In this document: positions 6,121-12,868 of the stretch, in pieces | Layout: the number at the start of each line of letters is the position of its first letter | Position numbering within the stretch: position 1 is the first letter of the stretch | NCBI GenBank assembly: GCA_934621665.1 | Contig: CAKTUT010000034.1 | Location: 1 to 12,868, forward strand | Reading direction: 5' to 3' | Source of the DNA: an uncultured Oscillospiraceae bacterium | Lineage (GTDB): Bacteria; Bacillota; Clostridia; Oscillospirales; Oscillospiraceae | Length of the DNA: 12,868 bases | Made by a program: the position numbers and the translations under genes | Notes under the pieces: model-generated | Told to the model about the DNA's origin: nothing | Databases searched by the model: none | What the model saw: only the letters and a program-made list of their open reading frames with translations

Positions 6121-8493
6121 TTATTTCAGCTCCGCGATCGTCACACCGTTTTCACCCTCGCCATATGCGCCGATGCGGAACGATTTGACATACTTCGACC
6201 GCCGCAGCTCATCCTGCACCGCGCTGCGCAAAACGCCCGTGCCCTTGCCGTGGATGATGCGCACAGTCTGAAGCCCAGCCAGATACGCACTGTCAAGGAA
6301 ATTGTCCAGCACCGGCAGCGCCTCATCCGACGCCATGCCGCGGGTGTCAAGCTCGCTCGACGCAGCGGCCTTGAGCTCGCGTACCTTACCGGTAATGACC
6401 TTTTTCGCGTTGCCTTTTGGCTGGTTCTCGCACAGGACAATCTCGTCTTTTCCGGCTGAGAGTTTCATAATCCCGGCTTGCAGCTGATATACGCCGTCCT
6501 TGCTGATGGCAAGCACCGTCGCCTTTGAACCGAACTTCAAAAGCTCTACCGTATCGCCCACGCGGATTTCGCGCGTAGCGGCGGGTCGCTCTGCCTTGCG
6601 CGGTGCGCCGGTCAGGCGCTGCTCGGCCTCGTTGAGGCTTCGCCGCAGCTCCGCCTGACGCTCGTTGGAGTTCTGCACGTCCGCCGAATCGCGCATCTGC
6701 TTGCGCAGCTGCTTGAGCTCGTCATACACCTGATTGGCTGTGCGGCGCGCGTCGTCGATGATATACTGCGCTTCCTTGCGCGCCTGCTGCGCCGCCTTTT
6801 CCTTTTGCTCGCGGATTTCGTTATAATACGCTTCCGACTGCTTTTTCTGCTTTTCCGTTTCCAGCCGCAGACGCTCTGCCTCGGCGCGCGCCTGCTCCAT
6901 CTGCTGGCGCTGTGCCTCCAGCTGGCTGAGCACATCCTCAAAGTTCGTATCGTTCGCGCTCATCATGCTTCTGGCGTTCTCGATGATGTCCTCCGGCAGG
7001 CCAAGTCTGCGTGAAATGGCAAACGCGTTTGACTTACCCGGCACGCCGATGAGCAGCCGGTACGTGGGCCGCAGCGTCTGCACGTCAAACTCACACGACG
7101 CGTTTATAACGCCATCGGTACGCATAGCGTAGAGCTTGAGCTCGGCGTAGTGCGTGGTGGCGGCCACCTTTGCGCCGCACTTGCGGCAGAACTCAATCAG
7201 CGCCACAGCCAGCGCCGCGCCCTCCGCGGGATCTGTGCCCGCGCCAAGCTCGTCAAGCAGTACCAGCGACTCATGGTCGCAGACCGCGACGATGTCCACA
7301 ATGTTTTTCATATGCGCCGAGAAAGTGGAAAGCGACTGCTCAATCGACTGCTCGTCGCCAATATCAGCCAGCACCAGCGGGAACATGGAGACATAGCTTC
7401 CATCGTCCGCCGGGATATGCATACCGCATTCGGCCATCAGCGTCAAAAGGCCGATGGTTTTCAGTGTGACAGTTTTACCGCCTGTATTCGGGCCGGTGAT
7501 AATCAGCGTGTCAAAGTCGCTTCCAAGGCGCACCGAAATCGGCACGGCCTTTTGTGCATCAATCAGCGGATGACGCGCGCGCCTGAGCTCCAGCGTCCCA
7601 TCCGTCCGAATCTCCGGCGCGACGGCGCGCATGGCAAACGACAGCTTTGCGCGCGCAAAGATGCAGTCCAGCTCCACAAGCACGCGGTAGTTCGTCTCAA
7701 TATGCTCGCGGTAGTCCGCACACTCGGCTGAAAGCTCGGCCAGAATCCGCTCAATCTCCTTGCGCTCGGCAAGGAACAGCTCCCGCAGCTCGTTGTTTGC
7801 GTTTACTGACTGCATAGGCTCAATAAAATACGTGCTGCCCGATGAGGAAACGTCGTGCACCAGACCCGGCAGATCGTTTTTGCATTCACTCTTGACCGGC
7901 ACAACAAAACGGTCAGAGCGGATGGTGATGATCGGCTCGCGCAGGATCTTCGCGTATGTAGGCGATGAGATGATTTTTTGCAGCGATTCGCGAATTTTCG
8001 CGCTCTGCTGACGGATCTTGCGGCGGATGGATGCAAGCTCGGAGCTTGCCGCGTCTGCCATCTCGTCCTTGCTGAGGATGCAGGCGTAAATTTTCTCTTC
8101 CAGATACTTGTTGGCCATCAGCTGGAAGAACCAGCTGTCAAGCACCGTCGGCACGCTGTCGCCGTCGGCGTAATTTTTGACCATGCGCGCACTTTTCAGT
8201 GCCCCCGCCACACCCAGCAGCTCTTCCATACTGAGGCAGCCGCCGCGATCGGCGCGCGCAAGACTCGCGCCCATGTCCTTAAGGCCGCCAAGGCTCGGCG
8301 AGCCCTTGAGCGTAATGAGCTTACACGCCGCGCTTGTCTGCTCCTGAAGCGCGCGCGCCTCGTCAGCATCCTCCGCCGGAAGCACCGCGCGGCAGGCTTC
8401 CTTTGCCGCCTCGCTTCCCGCGTGCTCGGCCAAAAGTGCCAGAACCTTGTCAAATTCCAGCTTTTTTAGTGATTTTTCATATAACTCGTTCAT
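6121..8493 (-). CDS. mutS2: Endonuclease MutS2 (MutS family ATPase with Smr domain)
   Basis: MutS homologue of 790 residues without the MutS mismatch-recognition domain. In studied members it suppresses homologous recombination or acts on collided ribosomes. Core and clamp helices fill about 1-320. The ATPase follows, with Walker A GPNTGGKT (334-341), STFSAHM (389-395), Walker B LVLLDELGAGTDP (410-422) and the H-loop TTHYAEL (446-452). A long Glu/Gln/Lys/Arg coiled coil spans about 520-630. The Smr nuclease domain is at the C terminus (about 715-790) with LDTRGM and HGKGTGVLR. All ATPase and Smr motifs look intact. The ATG at 8493 starts 9 nt after the recO stop, and its AGGAT ribosome site overlaps that stop (TAGGAT), so recO-mutS2 are co-transcribed. 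I see no convincing terminator after it. Confidence 0.97.
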   Translation of the reverse strand: MNELYEKSLKKLEFDKVLALLAEHAGSEAAKEACRAVLPAEDADEARALQEQTSAACKLITLKGSPSLGGLKDMGASLARADRGGCLSMEELLGVAGALKSARMVKNYADGDSVPTVLDSWFFQLMANKYLEEKIYACILSKDEMADAASSELASIRRKIRQQSAKIRESLQKIISSPTYAKILREPIITIRSDRFVVPVKSECKNDLPGLVHDVSSSGSTYFIEPMQSVNANNELRELFLAERKEIERILAELSAECADYREHIETNYRVLVELDCIFARAKLSFAMRAVAPEIRTDGTLELRRARHPLIDAQKAVPISVRLGSDFDTLIITGPNTGGKTVTLKTIGLLTLMAECGMHIPADDGSYVSMFPLVLADIGDEQSIEQSLSTFSAHMKNIVDIVAVCDHESLVLLDELGAGTDPAEGAALAVALIEFCRKCGAKVAATTHYAELKLYAMRTDGVINASCEFDVQTLRPTYRLLIGVPGKSNAFAISRRLGLPEDIIENARSMMSANDTNFEDVLSQLEAQRQQMEQARAEAERLRLETEKQKKQSEAYYNEIREQKEKAAQQARKEAQYIIDDARRTANQVYDELKQLRKQMRDSADVQNSNERQAELRRSLNEAEQRLTGAPRKAERPAATREIRVGDTVELLKFGSKATVLAISKDGVYQLQAGIMKLSAGKDEIVLCENQPKGNAKKVITGKVRELKAAASSELDTRGMASDEALPVLDNFLDSAYLAGLQTVRIIHGKGTGVLRSAVQDELRRSKYVKSFRIGAYGEGENGVTIAELK

Positions 8494-8502
8494 ATGTTCA
8501 TC

Positions 8503-9240
8503 CTACAAAATCAGAGATTTATAAAAATCCAATGTGTAAAATCCGCGCTCCAGCTGCGTCACCAGATACGTCTCCGCCAGATCGCAGAGCTCCTTTCGCG
8601 CGCTTCCCTCCAGCCGGAACGAAAACAGCTTCTTTTTGTCGCACGTTATGATATAACGCATTGCGGCAAGCGTTCCCGCGCTCACCGGCAGGCGAAGTCC
8701 CGCTCCGGCGGCGCAGTGCGCGCACATCAGCACGCCGCCCGCCACGTCAAAGCGATCTGGCTGCGGATTTCCGCATACGCTGCATCCCGACACGTCCGGC
8801 ATATAGCCGCTGATCGCGGCCAGCCGAAGCTCAAACGCCGCCTTGATCAAATCCGGCGGACAGCGCTTATGGCACAAGACGTAAAACGCGTTCAGCGTCA
8901 ACGACAGCACCTCGGGGTTTGGAAGATTTTCCTGCGATAAAACCTCGGCCGCCTGTGCAAAATAGGACGCAAGCGCCAGACTTTCAATATCGCCGCGCAG
9001 TTCGGGAAACATCTGAAGCGGTGCAGCCTCGTTGACCGTGTGAAAGCCCTTGTTTTCAAATATCACAAATTCGGAATACGCCAGCAGCTGACACGCGCTT
9101 TTCAGCCGGCTGGAATTGCGCCGCACACCGCGCGCCTTTACGCTCATCAGCCCGTATTCCTTTGTCAGCAGCGTCAAAATCTGATCGGCATCCTGATAGT
9201 TGACCTGCCGGAGCACCAGCCCCTCGGTTTTCAGATACAT
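8503..9240 (-). CDS. recO: DNA repair protein RecO
   Basis: Recombination mediator that anneals ssDNA and, with RecR, helps load RecA onto SSB-coated DNA. From the ATG at 9240 the protein is 245 residues, typical for RecO. The N terminus MYLKTEGLVLRQVNYQDAD is the family's OB-fold start; the helical domain follows, with a Cys4 zinc finger CSVCG...CAHC (Cys153, 156, 173, 176). The frame is open further upstream to 9363, but that stretch overlaps the yqzL-like gene in another frame. The ATG at 9240 has an AAAGGAG ribosome site and is clearly the start. It lies between the yqzL-like gene (22-nt gap) and mutS2 (9-nt gap). Confidence 0.96.
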   Translation of the reverse strand: MYLKTEGLVLRQVNYQDADQILTLLTKEYGLMSVKARGVRRNSSRLKSACQLLAYSEFVIFENKGFHTVNEAAPLQMFPELRGDIESLALASYFAQAAEVLSQENLPNPEVLSLTLNAFYVLCHKRCPPDLIKAAFELRLAAISGYMPDVSGCSVCGNPQPDRFDVAGGVLMCAHCAAGAGLRLPVSAGTLAAMRYIITCDKKKLFSFRLEGSARKELCDLAETYLVTQLERGFYTLDFYKSLIL

Positions 9241-9262
9241 AATGACTCCTTTTGCGCGGCGT

Positions 9263-9367
9263 CTATGCTGAAACGGGCGTCTGCTGCCGCATCGCGGACT
9301 TATACAGCAAATACGCCTCCGGCGCGCCGGTGTCCAGAAATATCTCCCAAAGCATTTCCGCATTCAT
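9263..9367 (-). CDS. yqzL: YqzL-like mini-protein (34 residues) upstream of recO
   Basis: A 34-codon gene starting at the ATG at 9367, read as MNAEMLWEIFLDTGAPEAYL followed by LYKSAMRQQTPVSA and a TAG stop. It matches the YqzL pattern as I know it: a short N terminus, then hydrophobic/aromatic 'LW.IF..TG....YLLYK'. YqzL genes sit just before recO in Bacillus and many Firmicutes, and this one does too. A good GGGAGG ribosome site lies 8 nt before the ATG. Function is unknown. An alternative internal ATG at 9355 (MLWEIF...) has no matching ribosome site. The coding frame overlaps the out-of-frame upstream extension of recO, so annotations that extend recO to 9363 would hide it. Confidence 0.82.
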   Translation of the reverse strand: MNAEMLWEIFLDTGAPEAYLLYKSAMRQQTPVSA

Positions 9368-9510
9368 CTTACAGTCCTCCCGCCGTATGGTCTTGCCGCC
9401 ATGCGCGGCAGTCAGTTCATACTATGTAGGATGGTCGCAAAGCGGGATGCTATGCTGGAAGTTTCTGTGCCGCCGTGTTTTCTCTGCGGCATATTTTCAT
9501 TAGGTGCTGC
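9368..9510 (-). other. Spacer upstream of the yqzL-recO-mutS2 operon
   Basis: About 143 bp lie between the terminator at 9511-9543 and the yqzL-like gene. I find no coding frame with a ribosome site and no canonical promoter pair. The best -10-like strings (such as TACATA near 9425) lack a good -35. A hairpin GCCGCGCATGGCGGC (around 9394-9408) lies close to the yqzL ribosome site. The promoter of this operon is therefore not resolved. Confidence 0.4.
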
Positions 9511-9543
9511 AAAAAGCCCCGGCGCAGCTGCGTCCGGGGCTTT
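9511..9543 (-). terminator. Intrinsic terminator downstream of the glycosidase gene
   Basis: The 10-bp arms AAAGCCCCGG and CCGGGGCTTT (9534-9543 with 9513-9522) enclose an 11-nt loop containing the palindrome CGCAGCTGCG, and are followed by a U-run on the minus strand (five Ts in total at 9515-9511). On the plus strand only three Ts follow, so leftward termination is favoured. Confidence 0.85.
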
Positions 9544-9581
9544 CTCGTTGTTGTATGGATTCTCCGGCACGCGCTGTGCAG

Positions 9582-9610
9582 ATTATACCATCAACCGGCA
9601 TAAATGGCAA
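9582..9610 (-). promoter_or_regulatory. Promoter-like sequence just before the terminator
   Basis: TTGCCA (9605-9610), a 17-nt spacer, and a perfect TATAAT (9582-9587) preceded by TGG (extended -10). The predicted start near 9575 is only about 32 nt before the terminator stem, so the product would be an RNA of about 65 nt, or read-through into yqzL-recO-mutS2 if the terminator leaks. Confidence 0.65.
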
Positions 9611-9635
9611 GCAGCCGCACCGGTTTACGCCGGTT

Positions 9636-11954
9636 TTATTCCGCTGCGTAATACTTGAGCGAATACAGCATCTTTGCAACCTCGGCGCGCGTGACGTTAC
9701 CGATGGGGTTGAGCTTGCCGTTCGAGCCGCCGATAATCTTCATCTGCACCATGGCCGCCAGCGGCGTTTTTGCCCAAGAGGCAATCTTCCCCCTGTCACT
9801 GAATGCGTTCAGCCCGTCAAGATCGACACTGTCAGGAAGCGTCTGCGTGCGTGAGAGAATTGTCATGGCCTCCTGCCGGGAAATGGTTGAGGTTGGATTT
9901 GCAAGGAGCTTGCCGCCCGATGACGAGCCGCCCATATACTTAAGACTATAGGCCGCTTTCATCGCATCCAGCGCCCAGCTGTCAATTCTGGCCGCGTCGT
10001 CAAACGGCAGCTTCACGCTGCTGTAGTCGGACGTGTTGACGCCCAGATAGCGCATCAGCGCCACCACAAACTCCTGCCGCGTCATCGAATCATCCGGGCG
10101 GTAGCGCTGCTTGCCGTCGCTGCCGGCAGATCCCGCCAGAACGCCGGAGAAGTAGAGGTCATTGACAAAGTCCTTTGCCCAGTGGTTCTTCATATCAACA
10201 AACGGGTCAGACGGCGCAATCGTCACGTCGATGCTTGTCGTGGTCGAGCCGTAGGCCACCTGAATCGTACCGTTTTTTACGGCATTCGTCTCTATCGCCT
10301 TGAACGTGCCGTTTTCGTCAATCGTGCCGATATCGCCGCTGACGCTCCATGTAAAGCAGTTGTCCTGTGCCGCAACCGACAGGCCATGGTAGCTGGCCGT
10401 CGCTGTCAGCTCCGTCACCGAGCCGCCTGCAAGCGTTGCCTTAGAAAACGAGGCTTCTGTGCCCTGCCGCTTGACCGAGATGGACGTGACAGAATCCAGA
10501 ATGGTATAGCGCACCATGCTGTTCAGGCTTCCGCTCTGTGCTTTTACCGTGACATACGGGCCAGACACGCTGCGCGTTTTGTCCACAACCAGAACGCCTT
10601 TTTCGTCGATTGTTCCGTTCTGCGCGCTGTATGTAACCGTCCCAGGCAGCTCCGCCGCCATATAATTGGCATCCGCCGCCTTTGTCGTGACGGTCAGCTT
10701 TGCGCCCGGCAGAACCGGCTGGTTCTCATAGGGATAGATATAAAGCCGCGAGGCGCTCTGCGCCGCTGTTGTCTTTCTGACAAGGAAGATAAAGTTTGCG
10801 CATGCGCGCAGACTGCCATCCTCCGGCCGGTTGACGGTCGCGTTGCCGCGATAGCCGGGGTACTGTGCGCCCGCCGCCGTAGAGCCGCCGCCGTCAAGGT
10901 TCAACGCATACCGACATCCCGCCTCGCGCATCCGGTCGGCAAGCTCTGCAAGCGTCAGTCCGGCGGAATTTGTGCCGCCGTCCGCGGTATAAAACAGGAT
11001 TGAGCCGTCAGACATGATGCCGACCGCCGTCCGCGCAGCACTCTTTTTAGCCGAGTCCAGCGTAAATTCGCTGCTGACCGTGCCGTTGTCAATCAGAATA
11101 TCACCGCCACCCACGGCATAGACGACATTTTCCCATCCGGCGTCAACCGCCGTTTCCACCGTCAGCTTGTCGCCCACCTTGAACGCTTTCATCGTGTCTA
11201 CGGCGCTGGCATAGCTGCTGGTCTCCGCAATGCTCAGCACAAAGCCATCAGACGGGATATCGCAGGACTTTGTCTGATCCTTGATGCCCACAATTTCAAG
11301 CTCAATCGTGCTGTTCAGCCGCAGCTGCGCACGCTGCGTGCCGGTCGGCTTTAAAATCAGGTTATAGGAGTCAAGCGTGTTTTTGGTTCGTGTGTCATAA
11401 TCCGACGAGTACAGTCCCACACCGTTTACCTGCGTCAGGACTTCGTTATAAAACAGCTCTGTCGAGCTGCTTCCGGCGCGCAATGTCACCTTGAGGTTCG
11501 GCTTTCCGATGACGGCCGTGCCGTTCGGATAAAAGCCGACCGCCGCCGCAGTGCCGCTGGTTCGCAGGACGCCGTCCGTAACCACCATGCCATAGGGCAG
11601 CCCGGTCGTCAGATCAAAAAACGCGCCGTTTATGCCCGCAACAATCGTCAGATCATTGGCCGTAACCTGCTTTGCAATCTCCGACATGGTGCTGCGGCCA
11701 TAGAGCGTATCGCCATAGGCCACAATCGGATAGACGCTGGGGTCAGCACTGTTATAGACAAAATAGTTTTCCTGCACCGGGCGCGCCGTTCCCTTATCGT
11801 CAGTTACGGTACGCACACCGTTATACAGATCCACACGGTCTGACAGTGCAAGCCCGCGCGTCAGCTCCTGCCGGCCAAGCGTTGCCGAGGCAATGGAGCA
11901 GAGCAGCGCAGCGACTAAGGCCACCGTTAAGATTTGCAGTCCCTTTCGTTTCAT
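9636..11954 (-). CDS. Exported phosphodiester glycosidase-like protein with Ig-like and three SLH domains
   Basis: From the ATG at 11954 the protein is 772 residues. The N terminus has a signal peptide (MKRKG, a hydrophobic core LTVALVAALLCSIAS, then Ala/Thr). Residues about 60-395 form a NAGPA/DUF2233-type domain, with VAGINGAFFDLTTGLPYGMV (about 105-124), YAVGGGDILI (about 279-288), RTAVGIMSDG and LNLDGGGST (about 352-359); this family is related to the human 'uncovering enzyme' that cleaves GlcNAc-1-phosphodiesters. Two bacterial Ig-like regions follow (about 402-487 and 488-580, each with a 'GTIDEKG/GTIDENG' turn). Three SLH repeats end the protein (about 583-640, 648-705, 715-770), expected to bind pyruvylated wall polymer. 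It is thus predicted to be surface-anchored and to act on a cell-wall or exopolysaccharide phosphodiester; the substrate is unknown. A GTG at 11969 in frame lies within the AAGGTGGG ribosome site and is not preferred. Confidence 0.9.
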   Translation of the reverse strand: MKRKGLQILTVALVAALLCSIASATLGRQELTRGLALSDRVDLYNGVRTVTDDKGTARPVQENYFVYNSADPSVYPIVAYGDTLYGRSTMSEIAKQVTANDLTIVAGINGAFFDLTTGLPYGMVVTDGVLRTSGTAAAVGFYPNGTAVIGKPNLKVTLRAGSSSTELFYNEVLTQVNGVGLYSSDYDTRTKNTLDSYNLILKPTGTQRAQLRLNSTIELEIVGIKDQTKSCDIPSDGFVLSIAETSSYASAVDTMKAFKVGDKLTVETAVDAGWENVVYAVGGGDILIDNGTVSSEFTLDSAKKSAARTAVGIMSDGSILFYTADGGTNSAGLTLAELADRMREAGCRYALNLDGGGSTAAGAQYPGYRGNATVNRPEDGSLRACANFIFLVRKTTAAQSASRLYIYPYENQPVLPGAKLTVTTKAADANYMAAELPGTVTYSAQNGTIDEKGVLVVDKTRSVSGPYVTVKAQSGSLNSMVRYTILDSVTSISVKRQGTEASFSKATLAGGSVTELTATASYHGLSVAAQDNCFTWSVSGDIGTIDENGTFKAIETNAVKNGTIQVAYGSTTTSIDVTIAPSDPFVDMKNHWAKDFVNDLYFSGVLAGSAGSDGKQRYRPDDSMTRQEFVVALMRYLGVNTSDYSSVKLPFDDAARIDSWALDAMKAAYSLKYMGGSSSGGKLLANPTSTISRQEAMTILSRTQTLPDSVDLDGLNAFSDRGKIASWAKTPLAAMVQMKIIGGSNGKLNPIGNVTRAEVAKMLYSLKYYAAE

Positions 11955-11992
11955 ATTATGTATTCCCACCTTGTCGATTTTTTGTTTTTTTC

Positions 11993-12021
11993 ATGTTAAC
12001 ATAATCACGAAAAAAAGTAAA
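11993..12021 (-). promoter_or_regulatory. Probable promoter of the surface glycosidase gene
   Basis: TTTACT (12016-12021), a 17-nt spacer, and TAACAT (11993-11998) preceded by TGT (extended -10). It would give a leader of about 30 nt. The -35 is only a moderate match, so confidence is limited. Confidence 0.55.
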
Positions 12022-12116
12022 TGGGTATTTCTCTCACTTCACACAGGCTTTTCATGTGCAGACGCACCTTGTACCGTATTTTTTCAAAAAAATGCAGCGT
12101 TTTTAGCACATTTTTC

Positions 12117-12145
12117 TTGACAATTGCAGCGGCTTCCTGTATGAT
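12117..12145 (+). promoter_or_regulatory. Promoter of ylxM-ffh
   Basis: Consensus TTGACA (12117-12122), a 17-nt spacer, and TATGAT (12140-12145). Immediately upstream are T and A tracts (12079-12084, 12086-12092, 12100-12104, 12111-12115) resembling an UP element. The predicted start near 12152 leaves a leader of about 39 nt before ylxM. Confidence 0.85.
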
Positions 12146-12190
12146 AATCGAGCTGTAAAGGTTTAAGCCTTGTCAGAACGGAGGTGCGGC

Positions 12191-12535
12191 ATGAAACAGG
12201 ATGCTTTGGCCATGTCGCTTCTGTATGATTATTATGGAGATCTCCTGACCGAAAAGCAGCGCGCCTGCTTTGACCTATACTATAATCAGGATCTCTCCCT
12301 TAGCGAAATTGCCGAGGAGACCGGCGTCACGCGTCAGGGCGTGCGCGATACGCTTGTGCGCGCGGCGGCGCTGCTTGGCAATATGGAAGAAAAGACCGGC
12401 TGCATTGCCCGCGCGCAGCGCGCGCAGGCCGCCGTCCGCGAAATCTGTGCCGCCGCCGATGAGCTGGCAGCCGTCCCCGGCGCAGAGCTGCTGGCCGGGC
12501 GCATTCGCGCCGCGGCTGAACGCATAAAGGAGTAA
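12191..12535 (+). CDS. ylxM: YlxM family helix-turn-helix protein (SRP-associated)
   Basis: Protein of 114 residues. Residues 1-65 match the YlxM/p13 family: 'LYDYYGDLLTEKQRACFDLYY' is followed by a sigma-factor region 4-like helix-turn-helix (about 36-57, LSEIAEETGVTRQGVRDTLVR). The remainder is a helical, Ala/Arg-rich tail. Family members lie next to ffh and have been reported to act with the SRP pathway, in Streptococcus by affecting SRP GTPase activity; DNA binding has not been the established role. The ATG at 12191 has the ribosome site CGGAGGTG; the in-frame TTG at 12170 has no such site. The stop is 3 nt before ffh, whose AAAGGAG ribosome site overlaps the ylxM end, so the two are co-transcribed from the promoter at 12117-12145. 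Confidence 0.93.
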   Translation: MKQDALAMSLLYDYYGDLLTEKQRACFDLYYNQDLSLSEIAEETGVTRQGVRDTLVRAAALLGNMEEKTGCIARAQRAQAAVREICAAADELAAVPGAELLAGRIRAAAERIKE

Positions 12536-12538
12536 GCT

Positions 12539-12868
12539 ATGGCTTTTGAGGGTTTAACCGAAAAGCTGTCCGCAGCTTTCAAAAAGCTCCGCGGCAAGGG
12601 TCGACTGAGCGAGGCCGACGTCAAGGAATCCATGCGCGAGATTCGTCTGGCGCTTCTTGAGGCCGACGTCAGCTATAAGGTCGTCAAGGATTTCATCAAA
12701 AAAGTAACCGAACGCGCCGTCGGCGCTGACGTGCTGGAAAGCCTGACCCCGGCGCAGATGATCGTCAAGATCGTCAACGAAGAGCTCACCGCCCTCATGG
12801 GCAGCGACAACCAGAAAATCCACATGGCGTCTCAGCCGCCCACAATCATCATGATGGTCGGCCTGCAG
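12539..12868 (+). CDS. ffh: Signal recognition particle protein Ffh, N-terminal part, cut by window edge
   Basis: GTPase subunit of the signal recognition particle that targets nascent membrane and secreted proteins to FtsY and SecYEG. The 110 codons present encode the N domain: MAFEGLTEKLSAAFKKLRGK at the start, then 'LSEADVKESMREIRLALLEADVSY', typical of Ffh rather than FtsY. The window stops inside the G1 region, after MMVGLQ and just before the expected GAGKTT P-loop. The G and M domains are outside. The start ATG at 12539 has AAAGGAG 6 nt upstream, at the end of ylxM. The frame is open to the right edge. Confidence 0.97.
   Translation, partial: MAFEGLTEKLSAAFKKLRGKGRLSEADVKESMREIRLALLEADVSYKVVKDFIKKVTERAVGADVLESLTPAQMIVKIVNEELTALMGSDNQKIHMASQPPTIIMMVGLQ

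Noticed and set aside
9241..9363. N-terminal extension of RecO by 41 residues
   Set aside because: The Arg/Cys-rich extension is unlike RecO, overlaps the yqzL-like frame, and the internal ATG has a strong ribosome site.
9619..9639. Short inverted repeat ACCGG...CCGGT with TTTTATT on the plus strand
   Set aside because: It has only 5 bp, overlaps the glycosidase stop, and no plus-strand gene ends there.
9401..9658. 85-codon plus-strand frame in the recO/glycosidase intergenic region
   Set aside because: It reads through the terminator hairpin and has no ribosome site or family resemblance.
10182..11003. 273-codon plus-strand frame opposite the glycosidase gene
   Set aside because: It is Arg/Cys/Ala-rich antisense translation with no ribosome site; the minus strand carries intact domain motifs throughout.
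11955..11969. GTG start five codons upstream for the glycosidase
   Set aside because: The GTG is part of the AAGGTGGG ribosome site for the ATG at 11954, which begins a standard signal peptide.

Overview
This GC-rich window (my estimate is mid to upper 50s %) looks like core chromosome of a Gram-positive anaerobe of the Clostridia, probably an Oscillospiraceae/Ruminococcaceae-type organism. The clues are an intact T-box leader ahead of the valS operon, a Crh-like HPr paralogue with Ser46, a YqzL-like mini-gene ahead of recO, ylxM-ffh, and an S-layer-homology (SLH) cell-surface protein. The family calls rest on motifs read by eye, and the taxon is an inference. I see no mobile element, CRISPR array, tRNA or rRNA.

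Layout: everything from 1 to about 11,954 is transcribed leftward (minus strand); ylxM-ffh at the right edge is transcribed rightward. From right to left on the minus strand: (a) an SLH-anchored phosphodiester-glycosidase-like exported protein (9636-11954), followed by a strong hairpin terminator (9511-9543) with a promoter-like sequence just before it; (b) a yqzL-like 34-codon gene, recO and mutS2 (9367-6121), tightly packed; (c) an HPr-like gene whose active-site His15 is Tyr (5693-5953), with its own strong promoter and a 14-bp hairpin terminator; (d) uvrC-rsmD-coaD-coiled-coil gene (5625-2241), overlapping or nearly touching; (e) a new promoter and a valine T-box (2234-1947), then a two-TM YcxB-like protein overlapping valS by 4 nt, with valS running off the left edge. 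On the plus strand, ylxM (12191-12535) and ffh (from 12539, cut by the right edge) diverge from the glycosidase gene across a 236-bp AT-rich control region.

Functionally, the window groups DNA maintenance (RecO, MutS2, UvrC), RNA modification (RsmD), CoA synthesis (CoaD), tRNA charging (ValRS), the SRP targeting pathway (YlxM/Ffh), and one cell-surface enzyme. The most interesting items are the His15-to-Tyr HPr paralogue embedded among DNA-repair genes, the valine T-box that controls an uncharacterised membrane protein together with valS, and the promoter-terminator pair that could yield a transcript of about 65 nt between the glycosidase and recO operons. I found no clearly new multi-gene system; most of the window is conserved housekeeping DNA.
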